This document shows, piece after piece, positions 8,507 through 17,513 of a DNA stretch of 64,000 bases. The notes under the pieces were generated by a model. That model searched no databases. It had not been told where the DNA came from and saw only the letters and a program-made list of their open reading frames with translations. The stretch's first letter is position 1, and every line of letters starts with the position of its first letter. Both the position numbers and the translations under genes were made by a program. The stretch is taken from assembly GCA_910576545.1 (NCBI GenBank), contig CAJTKM010000003.1:62001-126000 (forward strand), given 5' to 3'. Origin of the DNA: Lachnospiraceae bacterium (GTDB lineage Bacteria; Bacillota; Clostridia; Lachnospirales; Anaerotignaceae).

Positions 8507-8734
8507 ATGGGAAAGAATAAACCAAGATATGATCCAACCACAAAACAAAAATGGGTGGACGTTGCAGTTATTATGAAGGATTCAATGGTTAATATTGGTG
8601 TGAGCGTGGATGGGACATTAGCAAAATGCAAAGGTAATCCACATAACTGCAAAAAAGTAAAATATCAAATATTGGCAAGTAGAAGTGATAAACAGAAAAA
8701 TGATGGTGTTGGCATAACAGGAAAACATTACTAA
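8507..8734 (+). CDS. small hypothetical phage protein
   Basis: Unrecognised 75-residue basic protein with KCKGNPHNCKK in the middle. The ribosome site is poor. No domain recognised. Confidence 0.5.
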   Translation: MGKNKPRYDPTTKQKWVDVAVIMKDSMVNIGVSVDGTLAKCKGNPHNCKKVKYQILASRSDKQKNDGVGITGKHY

Positions 8735-8764
8735 ATTTCACATGGGAATGTGAGGTGATATTAT

Positions 8765-8947
8765 ATAAAATTTGAAACAAGCAAAAGAATAAATAAATGG
8801 ATAGAGAAGCACAGAAAACAAGGTTGTGTATCTCATGCAACAGCAGGTGAACAGTTCATATATGAATTTTTACCAAGTGGCATTGTAGAATGTCAAACAG
8901 TCAAATGTATGTGTTGTAATGAAGAATTTACTGATTATGTAGATTGA
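8765..8947 (+). CDS. small Cys-containing phage protein, apparent AUA start
   Basis: A 60-codon frame runs from a TGA just upstream (8756-8758) to TGA 8945-8947. It contains no ATG, GTG or TTG until codon 49. GAGGTGAT (8752-8759) places ATA at 8765 in the start position, giving (M)KFETSKRINKWIEKHRKQ, then KCMCCNEEFTDY, a possible half zinc knuckle. The gene fits tightly between neighbours that also have strong ribosome sites. Function unknown. Confidence 0.55.
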   Translation: MKFETSKRINKWIEKHRKQGCVSHATAGEQFIYEFLPSGIVECQTVKCMCCNEEFTDYVD

Positions 8948-8965
8948 TTAAAGGAGAATAATATA

Positions 8966-9091
8966 ATGGGACTGAATTGTAAAAAGCAAGTAGGCAAAAT
9001 GAGAAGTATCACAAGAAAGTTAGAGAATCAGTTGGCAGAGGAAGCAAAGTTACAGAAAGAGAAAAAGGAAAAGAAAGCAGATAAGAGGTAG
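8966..9091 (+). CDS. small basic coiled-coil protein (41 aa)
   Basis: ATG behind AAGGAGAA. The 41-residue product is mostly one charged helix (KLENQLAEEAKLQKEKKEKK). It ends 6 nt before the next gene. Function unknown. Confidence 0.5.
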   Translation: MGLNCKKQVGKMRSITRKLENQLAEEAKLQKEKKEKKADKR

Positions 9092-9097
9092 GCAGTT

Positions 9098-9868
9098 ATG
9101 GCGGTTTGGATCACAGGTGATATACACGGAAATCCACAAAGATTTTCAACAGATATTTTTCCAGAGCAGAAAGCAATGACAAAAGATGATGTAGTTATTA
9201 TTCTTGGTGATTTCGGACTCGTGTGGGATTACAAGGGAGAAAATAGAACTGAGAAGTATTGGCTAGACTGGCTTGAAAATAAACCGTTCACGACATTATT
9301 TATTGATGGAAATCATGATAATTTTGATAGACTTGATAATTGCCCAATAGAACAGTGGCACGGAGGAAATGTGCATTTCATTCGTCCATCAGTTATTCAT
9401 CTAATGAGAGGACAGATATTTGACATAGAAGATAAGTCATTCTTTGCTTTTGGAGGCGCAAGCAGCCATGATATATCTGCAGGTATTTTGGAACTTGATG
9501 ATCCAGACTTCAAAGAAAAGAAAAAACGGTTAGATAAAGATCCATTTGCTTTGTACAGAATCAATCATATAAGCTGGTGGGATAGAGAACTTCCGAGTGA
9601 AGAGGAAATGAGAGAAGGATTAACTAATCTTGAAAAGCAGAATAATAAAGTAGATTACATTATTACTCATAGTCCTTATACTTCATTGCTTAGACAGATG
9701 GATGGTGGATCAGGGTTATATCAGAGAGATAGATTGACTGATTATTTACAAGAAATTAAACAGACAGTTGATTATAAGCAATTTTTATTCGGTCATATGC
9801 ATCAAAATATAAATTTTTATTGGGAAAGAGCAACTTGTATTTATGAACAGATTATAAGAGTTTTGTAG
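9098..9868 (+). CDS. calcineurin-like metallophosphoesterase
   Basis: A 256-residue protein with the full metallophosphoesterase motif series: GDIHGN near the N-terminus, GDFG, GNHDN around residues 70-75, a THSP motif and FGHMH near the C-terminus. These residues bind a two-metal centre that hydrolyses phosphomonoesters, phosphodiesters or cyclic nucleotides. Substrate cannot be inferred. It is cytosolic and the last gene before the long structured non-coding stretch. Confidence 0.85.
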   Translation: MAVWITGDIHGNPQRFSTDIFPEQKAMTKDDVVIILGDFGLVWDYKGENRTEKYWLDWLENKPFTTLFIDGNHDNFDRLDNCPIEQWHGGNVHFIRPSVIHLMRGQIFDIEDKSFFAFGGASSHDISAGILELDDPDFKEKKKRLDKDPFALYRINHISWWDRELPSEEEMREGLTNLEKQNNKVDYIITHSPYTSLLRQMDGGSGLYQRDRLTDYLQEIKQTVDYKQFLFGHMHQNINFYWERATCIYEQIIRVL

Positions 9869-9885
9869 TAAAAACGATGCTTTAA

Positions 9886-10112
9886 TCGAAAATACATCCA
9901 GGGTGCCACCTGAATGCAATTCGCCTTAATTATACTTAAATTCCGACATCGGAAGATGTAACACTATAGATTCTGCCTATGGCACTAGGCGACCGCTATG
10001 GAGATAACTATTCTTACACTATACTCTATGATTTGTTTTACAGCTAGGCTTAAGGGGCAACTAGCTAACCCACCATAGAGCGATTACGAAATTTAAGTGC
10101 GGGATGTGTCAA
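9886..10112 (+). ncRNA. candidate multi-branched structured RNA
   Basis: The gap holds a fully nested set of helices. P1 is 9893-9899 with 10102-10108. P2 is nine perfect pairs, 9934-9942 with 10090-10098. Inside P2 are a hairpin 9946-9959 (stem ACATC, GGAA tetraloop), a hairpin 9975-9990 (GCCTA/TAGGC), and a helix 9994-10001 with 10073-10082 capped by a hairpin at 10042-10066 (AGCTAG/CTAGCT). The GNRA-type loop forms only on the + strand, which favours that orientation. It could be a free non-coding RNA or the leader of the downstream replication operon. Family not identified. Confidence 0.6.
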
Positions 10113-10433
10113 AACCTTTGTCAAGATTCAACACCTCCTTAAATTAAAGTGTAGGAATAGTTTATCATAAAAAGTAGAGCAAGTAAACAATTCGCACGGT
10201 TATCCGTAGACAATTCCAATAATTACAACTGAACAGTTATATCCGTTTTGGGTGGTGAACAGCATACCCTTGGCTTAAATTACGCAAAAATAGCCATAAA
10301 TCACTGATTAGCATAGATTTTATATAGATTTGTTCTAACCTAATTTCTATGTTCCAGTCTGAAAAGGCTGTTGAAGTTATATATGATGTGAAAATATTTT
10401 AATAATTTTATTTTACAGGAGGACATTTATTTA
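10113..10433 (+). other. non-coding stretch with further hairpins, before the replication operon
   Basis: No convincing gene. CACCTCCTT at 10132-10140 equals the 3' end of 16S rRNA (anti-Shine-Dalgarno); read on the minus strand it is a ribosome site for a 19-codon frame at 10065-10124. Further hairpins are ACGG/CCGT (10196-10207), AACT/AGTT (10227-10238), GGGT/ACCC (10250-10269) and CATAGA/TCTATG (10312-10351). The structured RNA may therefore reach to about 10,360. The last 50 bases are AT-rich leader with AGGAGGAC for the next gene. Confidence 0.5.
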
Positions 10434-11315
10434 ATGGCAGAAACAAATTTAAGACAGGCAAACGCAAAAGCATTCGTACATGGAGTTGTAAGTGAAAAGG
10501 ATCTGAAGGTTGTAACAGAAGAAGGCAAGACAAAGATTACAGGTAGTTTGACAGTAAAGACCTCTGATGTCAATTTTGTTAAATTCAATGTAAATGTAAA
10601 TGAGAAGACGAATGCAGGTACAGACAATAAGACTTATGCAGGTATTCAGACGGTAATGAATGAGTACAAGTCTATTGCAGAAGTTGGAGAAGATGAAGCT
10701 ACGAGAGTAAAAGTGAGCGGTGATCTGAGTCCCTTTACTGGAAAGAACGGTGAGAAGATTGTTTCTTATAGAAGCAATTTCTTTAACAGACTGAAAGCTG
10801 ACGAAGAACTTGAACCAAAGGCAGAGTTTTCAGTAGAAGTATTTATCTCTGGTATCAATCCTGAACTTGACACAGATGGCGTAGAAACTGGCAGAACAGT
10901 TGTTAGTGGTTGGATGCCTACATATAACGGAATTGAACCGATTGATTTAGTTGCAGAAGGTGAAGTTGCACAGGCTGTTGATTCTGGGTTTGAGCCTGGA
11001 CAGACTGTAGAATTTTATGGCGATATTATCAACAACAGAATTGAGACGGTCACTGAAATCCCTGTTAAGATTGGTAAGCCGAGGAAGAAGGTTTCCGTAG
11101 AGTTTAAGAGCGATCTTATTATTACGGGTGCTTCTGAAGCCTATGAAGAAGGCATTACATCAGAGCTTCCTTATGTAGCAGAAACAATTGAGGCGGCAAT
11201 TCAGGAGAGAAAGAACAAACTTGAAGAAGCAAAGGCAAAGGCGCAGAGTGGCACAAAGACCAATGGCAACACAAAGCCTAGTGGGGCAGCACATGGTAGA
11301 AGTTTAGGTTTCTAA
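10434..11315 (+). CDS. phage single-stranded DNA-binding protein (putative)
   Basis: A 293-residue protein opening the replication cluster. The N-terminal two thirds look like two beta-rich, OB-fold-like segments. The C-terminal 60 residues are a charged, low-complexity linker ending GAAHGRSLGF, reminiscent of the flexible SSB tail with a terminal aromatic, though not acidic. Position directly before a Sak4-like ATPase and helicase-primase fits an SSB or recombination mediator. The assignment is by context and architecture; no diagnostic motif was found. Confidence 0.5.
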   Translation: MAETNLRQANAKAFVHGVVSEKDLKVVTEEGKTKITGSLTVKTSDVNFVKFNVNVNEKTNAGTDNKTYAGIQTVMNEYKSIAEVGEDEATRVKVSGDLSPFTGKNGEKIVSYRSNFFNRLKADEELEPKAEFSVEVFISGINPELDTDGVETGRTVVSGWMPTYNGIEPIDLVAEGEVAQAVDSGFEPGQTVEFYGDIINNRIETVTEIPVKIGKPRKKVSVEFKSDLIITGASEAYEEGITSELPYVAETIEAAIQERKNKLEEAKAKAQSGTKTNGNTKPSGAAHGRSLGF

Positions 11316-11406
11316 AACAATGAATAACAGGTACAAATGAAACAGTATGAAAATATGTACCATTTATTGACAACAAAATATATAAAAATCGGAGGAAAAC
11401 AATTTA

Positions 11407-12393
11407 ATGGAATTAGATATTTTTAATCCACAGGTCAGTACAGTTGCAAAGGGTTTAGAGGGAAAAGTGATTTTGGTGTATGGTGGCAATAACTTGGGAA
11501 AGACAAAACAGGCTACACGTATGAAAAAGCCATTTTATCTTCCGTTTGAATCTGGACTTAATGCTATCCCAGGTGTCCCTTTTTGTCCTATCACAAAATG
11601 GTCAGATTTTATTAAGATTAATAAACAGCTGACAGATCCAGCAACAGTAGAAAAAGCAAGAGAAATGTACTCCACAATTATTTTTGATGAGATTGAAGCT
11701 GCGGCTAATTATTGTCAGGAGTTTATTTGTCAGAAGTATAAAGCCCCTTCTATTGGTGAAGGTAATGGTGGTTATGGACTTTGGAAAGAGTACGAAACAG
11801 AGTTTTGGAAACAGATCAATAAACTGGTAGGTGCGGGATATTGTTGTTATTTTATTGCACATGCACTGGAAAAGGAAGGATTCATTTCTCCTAAAGCAGA
11901 TAAGAGAGCATTGTCTCCTATCATTAACAACACAGATTTATGTGTATACGTTCGTTCCAACGGTGTTGATAAAGATGGGAAAGTTGTAAAATCCTCTGGT
12001 TATCTGGCACAAACGGATGAGTTTTTTGCTCGTTCTCGTTTCGACTATTTGCCTACAACTTACATTGAAGAGTTTACAGCAGAAGCTTTGGAAGATGTAA
12101 TTGTTAAGGCAATTGAGATTCAGGAAAGAGAAGAAGGAATTACAGCGGTTACTTTTGCAGAACAGAAGGCACAGAGAACAGTTACAACTAAGTCATATGA
12201 TGACTTGATGGACGATTTGCAGAAGTTGGGCGAAAAACTGGCTGATAACGGATACTTAGAAGATTTGCAGAGTATTGTCGCTAACCAGTTGGGAGAAGGA
12301 AAGAAAGCAAGTGATTTGAAGAAGGGTCAGGAACAGCTCATTGAAGCAATCATCTACGACATCGAAAGTTTCATTGAGGAGAATAATCTGTAA
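11407..12393 (+). CDS. Sak4-like RecA-type ATPase (AAA_24), phage recombination
   Basis: A 328-residue P-loop protein. Walker A is GGNNLGKTK (residues 27-35) and Walker B is TIIFDEIE near residue 93, followed by the FIAHA sensor strand. This is the layout of phage AAA_24/Sak4 ATPases, single-RecA-domain proteins that promote single-strand annealing together with SSB. It lies next to the SSB-like gene as Sak4 genes usually do. The C-terminal 100 residues are helical and probably mediate interactions. Confidence 0.75.
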   Translation: MELDIFNPQVSTVAKGLEGKVILVYGGNNLGKTKQATRMKKPFYLPFESGLNAIPGVPFCPITKWSDFIKINKQLTDPATVEKAREMYSTIIFDEIEAAANYCQEFICQKYKAPSIGEGNGGYGLWKEYETEFWKQINKLVGAGYCCYFIAHALEKEGFISPKADKRALSPIINNTDLCVYVRSNGVDKDGKVVKSSGYLAQTDEFFARSRFDYLPTTYIEEFTAEALEDVIVKAIEIQEREEGITAVTFAEQKAQRTVTTKSYDDLMDDLQKLGEKLADNGYLEDLQSIVANQLGEGKKASDLKKGQEQLIEAIIYDIESFIEENNL

Positions 12394-12406
12394 AGGTCGA
12401 TTATAA

Positions 12407-12991
12407 ATGGCAACTCGAAAGTGCGTAATATGTAATGAGATACTTGATGAGCAAGGCGTTCAATATAAAGGACGCTACGCTCATCAAAAGTGTTTCAATA
12501 TTGCAATGAAAACATTGCAGAAAGAAAAAAATAGAGAAATAGATAAAGTTGCAGAAAAGAAAAAAGTTGGCAGAAAAGCAAAACCAAAAGCAGAACTGAA
12601 AGAAGCATTATCTGAAGATGAATATCGAAAAAAGCAACAGTATTACAACTATTTGCGAGAATTAATTGATGGCCAAGAATTGAGCGCAAAGATATATGCT
12701 CTGACGGAAGATTATATTGAAAGATATAAATTTACTTATGAGTCAATGTATAAGACTTTAGTGTATCTGCATGAAATCATAGAAAAAGAATTAACGGGTG
12801 ATGTGGTTGGCATCATTCCTTATTACCACAGTGAGGCGGCTCAATATTATGAAAGTATAGACAAGGTTGCTGAATTTAATAAAGATATAGATATTTCTCA
12901 AATGTATAAGGAAAAAACTATTCTAATCCAACCTAAAAAGAAAAAAATAAAACAAATTGATATTGAATCAATTGGGAAAGGGGTGGATTGA
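12407..12991 (+). CDS. zinc-finger protein, possible helicase-loader or replication accessory
   Basis: A 194-residue protein. Residues 5-30 hold CVIC...HQKC, a treble-clef-like zinc site, then a Lys-rich linker and a helical C-terminal domain. Its TGA overlaps the helicase ATG by one base, so the two are translationally coupled. Position before a DnaB-like helicase suggests a loader or adaptor, but no loader family is recognised. Confidence 0.6.
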   Translation: MATRKCVICNEILDEQGVQYKGRYAHQKCFNIAMKTLQKEKNREIDKVAEKKKVGRKAKPKAELKEALSEDEYRKKQQYYNYLRELIDGQELSAKIYALTEDYIERYKFTYESMYKTLVYLHEIIEKELTGDVVGIIPYYHSEAAQYYESIDKVAEFNKDIDISQMYKEKTILIQPKKKKIKQIDIESIGKGVD

Positions 12992-14616
12992 TGGCACATG
13001 AAGGACTTGTAGATAAAAGGGCATACTTAAATACTTTTGGATGTTTACTACAAGATTCATCATTGATAGATGACATAGACAGACCTCTGGATCGGACTGA
13101 TTTTAATACAGAAAATTTTTACGAATTATTGTTTGTTGCCATATATAATCTGCATATGCAAGGTTGTACCACAATTGATGAATTCAATATTGATTCGTAT
13201 TTGAGCAACTATAAAGAACAATATTCCATTTTTCAAGAGAATCAGGGAATCGAATATCTTTCTAATGCCAGAGAAATAGCAACGCTTGAAAACTATGATT
13301 ACCACTACCATAGATTGAGGAAATATTCATTACTAAGATATTATGAAAAACAAGGGTTAGACACACGCTTTATATATGACAGTACAATCGCTGACGCTTC
13401 AAAAATAGAAGCAGAAAAGATTAAGTTTGACAATTATACGGAACAAGACATTATTGAGATTGTTGAAACAACATTCGTTATCAATCCCAATATGAAGTAT
13501 TGCACCAATACACTCAGTACAGATGTTCAAGCTGGTGATGGTATGACGGATCTTGTTAATGAATTAATGGAAGTTCCTGATGTGGGTTTAGCACTAAACA
13601 ATGTGGGCTTAAATACGGTATCAAGAGGCGCAAGGTTGGGGTGTTTATTTATGCGTTCTTGCCCCCAGGGCGGCGGCAAGACAAGGATGGCGGCAGGTGA
13701 TGCCTGTAAAATAGCGGTTCCCTATTTCTATGATGTGAGTACAAAACAGTATGTATTTACGGGAAACAGTGAACCAACAACAATATTTTCAACAGAAATG
13801 CCGGTTGATGAGATACAAACACTTTTGATAGCAGCCGTTAGCAAGGTGAACGAAGAGCATATTTTGTATGGGACATATGAAAATGATGAACTAGACAGAG
13901 TAACACAAGCAATTTCTTACATAGAATCCAGTCCACTATATATCGTACACATTCCCGATTTTTCCATTGAAGATATAAAGAACCAGATTAAAAAATACAA
14001 TAGAGAATTTTCTGTGCGATATTTTTTCTTTGATTATATCCATACTTCATTACGGCTAATGGCAGAGGTTAATAGTAAATCTGGTATGGGATTAAAAGAA
14101 CATCAATTACTTTTGGTATTTGCAACAGAATTAAAAACGATAGCACAGCAATTAGATGTATTCATTTATACCGCTTCACAGTTAAACGGAGAAGCACAAA
14201 ACGCTTTGTATAAAGATCAGAATTTGTTGGCTGGTTCAAAAGCATTGGCAAACAAGTTAGATATGGGGGTTATTTCAATGGCTCCAACAAAGGCAGAGAG
14301 AAAAAAGATTGAAGCAGTTTTACACAAGATGGTCAATATGCCAGTACCCAATATGTGCCATTGGGTATATAAGGTAAGGCGAGGCAGACTAACACGAATT
14401 ATTATTTGGACAAAAATTGATTTGGGTACCATGACAGAACAATGTTTATTTGTTACCAATTACGATTTTGAACTAATTGATATGGATTTTACAAAGATTG
14501 AACAGGTAGAAGAAAAAATAAAAGAACATTCTGTCTTGCTGTCACAAGTTCCTGATAGTCCATTAGAAGAAAATGAGGAAGAACCAACTGATAAGAAAAG
14601 TTGGGGAAATTGGTAA
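12991..14616 (+). CDS. replicative DNA helicase (DnaB-like)
   Basis: A 541-residue RecA-fold helicase. The P-loop is CPQGGGKTR near residues 227-235, Walker B is YFFFDYIH around residue 350, and a DnaB-like glutamine-bearing strand (IYTASQLNGEA) follows. An N-terminal helical domain of about 180 residues replaces the DnaB N-domain. ATG 12991 follows AAAGGGG and overlaps the preceding stop; TTG 12988 is an alternative. With the primase just downstream it forms the fork-unwinding module. Confidence 0.85.
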   Translation: MAHEGLVDKRAYLNTFGCLLQDSSLIDDIDRPLDRTDFNTENFYELLFVAIYNLHMQGCTTIDEFNIDSYLSNYKEQYSIFQENQGIEYLSNAREIATLENYDYHYHRLRKYSLLRYYEKQGLDTRFIYDSTIADASKIEAEKIKFDNYTEQDIIEIVETTFVINPNMKYCTNTLSTDVQAGDGMTDLVNELMEVPDVGLALNNVGLNTVSRGARLGCLFMRSCPQGGGKTRMAAGDACKIAVPYFYDVSTKQYVFTGNSEPTTIFSTEMPVDEIQTLLIAAVSKVNEEHILYGTYENDELDRVTQAISYIESSPLYIVHIPDFSIEDIKNQIKKYNREFSVRYFFFDYIHTSLRLMAEVNSKSGMGLKEHQLLLVFATELKTIAQQLDVFIYTASQLNGEAQNALYKDQNLLAGSKALANKLDMGVISMAPTKAERKKIEAVLHKMVNMPVPNMCHWVYKVRRGRLTRIIIWTKIDLGTMTEQCLFVTNYDFELIDMDFTKIEQVEEKIKEHSVLLSQVPDSPLEENEEEPTDKKSWGNW

Positions 14617-14629
14617 GTGAGGTGATGAC

Positions 14630-15796
14630 ATGTATTTAGATAAAGATGCAATTCTCAACTCACTTACTAAAGAAGATATTATCAAAATCGTTATGAATCT
14701 TGGTTCTGCATATCCTAAATCAGATAGTAATGGTGATTTGATTTTTCAATCGGTCTGTCATGGATCGGATTCATGGAAATTATATTACTATCACGAACCA
14801 AATGAAGAAAAAGATTATAAGGGCAGAACTTTTCATTGTTATTCCAGATGTAGTGATAGTTTTAACATCGTTGAATTAGTAATTAGAGCAAATAGAACGA
14901 AAGGAAAAACTGTTACATGGTATAAAGCCCTTAGATATATTGGACAATTAACAAATAAATTGGCAACAACAAGTGCTGAAGATGTAGAAAAAGAAAAGAA
15001 TCACATTACAGATTTTGAATGGATTAACAGATTAAAATCTGTAAAGAAGAACAAAAAAGAAATTCCTACATTGTCCAAAGTTAATGAAAATGTTTTAGAA
15101 ACATTTTACTATGCACCACATGAAGATTGGTTAAATGACAATATTTCTCGTGAAGCACTTAGCAGATATGAGATAGGATATTATGGATTGACAAATCAAA
15201 TTGTTATTCCTCACAGAGATAAAGAGGGACGTTTGATTGGAATAAGGGGTAGATACCTTGATGAAAAGGACATAGAAAGAGTTGGAAAATATGTTCCATT
15301 GCAAATAAACGGTAGATTTTTAAGTCATCAGTTAGGTTCAAATTTATATGGAATCAATGTTACACAAGACAAAATCAAAAGCATTAGGAAAGCTATGATA
15401 TTAGAATCAGAAAAAGGATGTATGCAAAATTATTCCTATTTTGGAGAAGATTCTTTTGCTGTTGCTACTTGTGGAAGCAATATAACTCTCACACAACAAA
15501 AAATATTACTTTACTACTTGAAGTGTGAAGAGATTATTCTGGCTTTTGATAGAGAATATGACGATCCGCATTCGTTTGAAGCAGAGATATATTATAACAA
15601 ATTGGTTAAAAAGGTAGCAAATATAGTTCCATATTGTAAGGTGTGTTTATTGTTGGATAGCGAAAATAGGTTGCCATATAAAGCTAGTCCTACAGATATG
15701 GGAAAGGAAGTTTTATTGGAACTGCTTGACGAGAAAATTGTGATTACTATGGATGAGGTTAATAGAGTATTAAAAGAAACAAAGAAGGAGAAATAA
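14630..15796 (+). CDS. DNA primase (CHC2 zinc domain plus Toprim)
   Basis: A 388-residue primase with GAGGTGATGAC before the ATG. The N-terminal zinc domain shows CHG...H then CYSRC. The Toprim core has ESEKG (catalytic Glu), ATCGSN, and IILAFDRE with the metal-binding acidic residues. It is much shorter than DnaG because the helicase-binding C-domain is absent, as is common in phages. It ends one base before the nuclease gene. Confidence 0.85.
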   Translation: MYLDKDAILNSLTKEDIIKIVMNLGSAYPKSDSNGDLIFQSVCHGSDSWKLYYYHEPNEEKDYKGRTFHCYSRCSDSFNIVELVIRANRTKGKTVTWYKALRYIGQLTNKLATTSAEDVEKEKNHITDFEWINRLKSVKKNKKEIPTLSKVNENVLETFYYAPHEDWLNDNISREALSRYEIGYYGLTNQIVIPHRDKEGRLIGIRGRYLDEKDIERVGKYVPLQINGRFLSHQLGSNLYGINVTQDKIKSIRKAMILESEKGCMQNYSYFGEDSFAVATCGSNITLTQQKILLYYLKCEEIILAFDREYDDPHSFEAEIYYNKLVKKVANIVPYCKVCLLLDSENRLPYKASPTDMGKEVLLELLDEKIVITMDEVNRVLKETKKEK

Positions 15797-16768
15797 TTGC
15801 AAGAATTACTAAATAGAATTAGACCTGTAACGGAGACAGATAAAGAACTTCCAGTATTTTCTTATAGTAAATTGGAAGTTTTTAAAAACTGTCCGTTGCA
15901 ATATAGATATAAGTATATTGAAAAAAAGTATTCTCAGGATACTTCAATTGCTTTAGAACTTGGGAGCTTGTGTCACTATGTTTTAGAACAGAAAGGACGA
16001 ATGGTTGCTGCTAAACAAAAAGTTGATTATGACAAACTAAATAATATTTTGCTAGACGGTGTATCGGAAGTAGATGAAAAAACAAAAGAAAAGTTGTTGG
16101 GTGTAAGTCAATTAAAACGAAAGTATTTTGAAGTATGGCACGAGGCAGACAATGCTAGTGGTGCTTCATATGATGAAAAAATCAAATTGTTTGATCAAGT
16201 ATTACATAAAGAAATGGAAGATACTGAGTGGGAATCTACATATTTTGAAAGACCGTTTGAGTTTGTTTGGGATAACAAAGTAATTTTGAAAGGCTTCATA
16301 GATCGCATAGATGTAAAAGATGGACAATATAGAACTGTGGATTATAAGACTTCCAAAAAAGTATATGAACAAAGCAAATTGGCTACTTCATTACAGTTTG
16401 GAATTTATGCCTTGGCAATTTTGAATGAATTTGGAGTATTGCCTGCTGAATCAAAATACAGATTTATTCTTATTGATGATGAGCAATATGCCCTTACAAA
16501 AGGATGGGAAAAGCGTTTGATTAAAGCGTTAGATAAAGTATTTGGTGATATAGAGGCAAGTGGGAAAAAAGAAATCTTTGTACCAAAGCCAACTCCTTTA
16601 TGTCATTGGTGTAATTTCTGCCAGACTAATCCAGAAGCAACAATTTATAGAAATGAATGTGAATATTTTTCTAAGTGGACTCCAACACAGAAAACATTTG
16701 AGGTTAATAAAAAGTGGAACGCATTAGAAAATATGAACCCTACAACGAAAAGAAAGTTGGTATTTTGA
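15797..16768 (+). CDS. PD-(D/E)XK nuclease, Cas4/AddB-like with Fe-S cysteines
   Basis: A 323-residue exonuclease-type protein. FSYSKLEVFKNCPLQYRYKY near the N-terminus is the standard opening of Cas4/RecB-family nucleases, with the first cluster cysteine. GFIDRID then VDYKTSK provide the D...DxK catalytic core. The C-terminus has CHWCNFCQ, which with the first cysteine can hold a 4Fe-4S cluster. It starts at TTG directly after the primase stop. Likely 5'-3' ssDNA exonuclease or end processing in phage recombination; there is no CRISPR array, so it is not a Cas4. Confidence 0.85.
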   Translation: MQELLNRIRPVTETDKELPVFSYSKLEVFKNCPLQYRYKYIEKKYSQDTSIALELGSLCHYVLEQKGRMVAAKQKVDYDKLNNILLDGVSEVDEKTKEKLLGVSQLKRKYFEVWHEADNASGASYDEKIKLFDQVLHKEMEDTEWESTYFERPFEFVWDNKVILKGFIDRIDVKDGQYRTVDYKTSKKVYEQSKLATSLQFGIYALAILNEFGVLPAESKYRFILIDDEQYALTKGWEKRLIKALDKVFGDIEASGKKEIFVPKPTPLCHWCNFCQTNPEATIYRNECEYFSKWTPTQKTFEVNKKWNALENMNPTTKRKLVF

Positions 16769-17499
16769 TGACAGAAGATAGATATAAGTTGGTTGAAAGA
16801 ATTGTGGATTCCATTGAAAATAAAGATTTGAAAGAATTATGTGTCGCAATATTAGATGATATGCCGGATTATATTTGGCATGTTCCAGGAAGTTCTTCTG
16901 GAAAGTATCATCCATCAACGGATCTGGGAGAGGGTGGATTGATGAGACACCAAATTGCGGTTGCTAGATTCTGTAATTGGAAATTAGAACTGGAGCAAAA
17001 TCAAAACAAATTTGATTCAAGACAAAGAGACTGTTTAAGGATTGCTTGTTTGTGTCATGACGGAAGAAAATCTGGAGAAGAAGATAGTGGGCATACAGTA
17101 CATGAACATCCCAGATTAATGTTTGAAGCTGTAAAGAAAATGGAAGAAAAATTTCCTCGATTAGTAGATGAAATAGATATGATTGCTAATTGTATTGATA
17201 CCCATATGGGACAATGGAACGTTAGTAAAAAGTCGGAAGTGATTTTATCTAAGCCAATAACATTGACACAAGAATTTGTACATGAATGTGATTATTTGGC
17301 TTCTCGTAAAGATATAGAACTTCAATTTGATAATTGGGAGAAACCTGAATTGCCACCATTAAATACATATGTTTTAACTTTTGGTAAGTACAAAGATAGA
17401 AAGTTGATAGATATAGCTTCAGAAGATAAAGGATATATTGATTGGTTAAAAGAGAATTATGGAAGAGAACCAGTAAGAAGTTTATTAAAACAGTTATAA
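16768..17499 (+). CDS. HD-domain hydrolase with C-terminal DUF3820-like segment
   Basis: A 243-residue protein using ATG 16768, which overlaps the preceding TGA. RHQ, CLCHDGRK (HD pair), HEHPR and DTHMGQW supply the histidines and aspartates of an HD phosphohydrolase. The last 45 residues (LTFGKYKDRKL...YIDWLKEN) match the small DUF3820-type module found in exonuclease-associated proteins. It may hydrolyse nucleotides or cyclic nucleotides; the substrate is unknown. It lies immediately before the polymerase. Confidence 0.75.
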   Translation: MTEDRYKLVERIVDSIENKDLKELCVAILDDMPDYIWHVPGSSSGKYHPSTDLGEGGLMRHQIAVARFCNWKLELEQNQNKFDSRQRDCLRIACLCHDGRKSGEEDSGHTVHEHPRLMFEAVKKMEEKFPRLVDEIDMIANCIDTHMGQWNVSKKSEVILSKPITLTQEFVHECDYLASRKDIELQFDNWEKPELPPLNTYVLTFGKYKDRKLIDIASEDKGYIDWLKENYGREPVRSLLKQL

Positions 17500-17513
17500 A
17501 GAGGAGGACATGA

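Noticed and set aside
9896-9915. TGGCACC on the minus strand as a T-box antiterminator
   Set aside because: No specifier stem, no aminoacyl-tRNA synthetase or amino-acid gene downstream, and the helices seen do not follow the T-box plan.
15797-16768. Cas4 of a CRISPR system
   Set aside because: Cas4-like fold, but no cas genes or repeats are present and it sits inside a phage replication operon.
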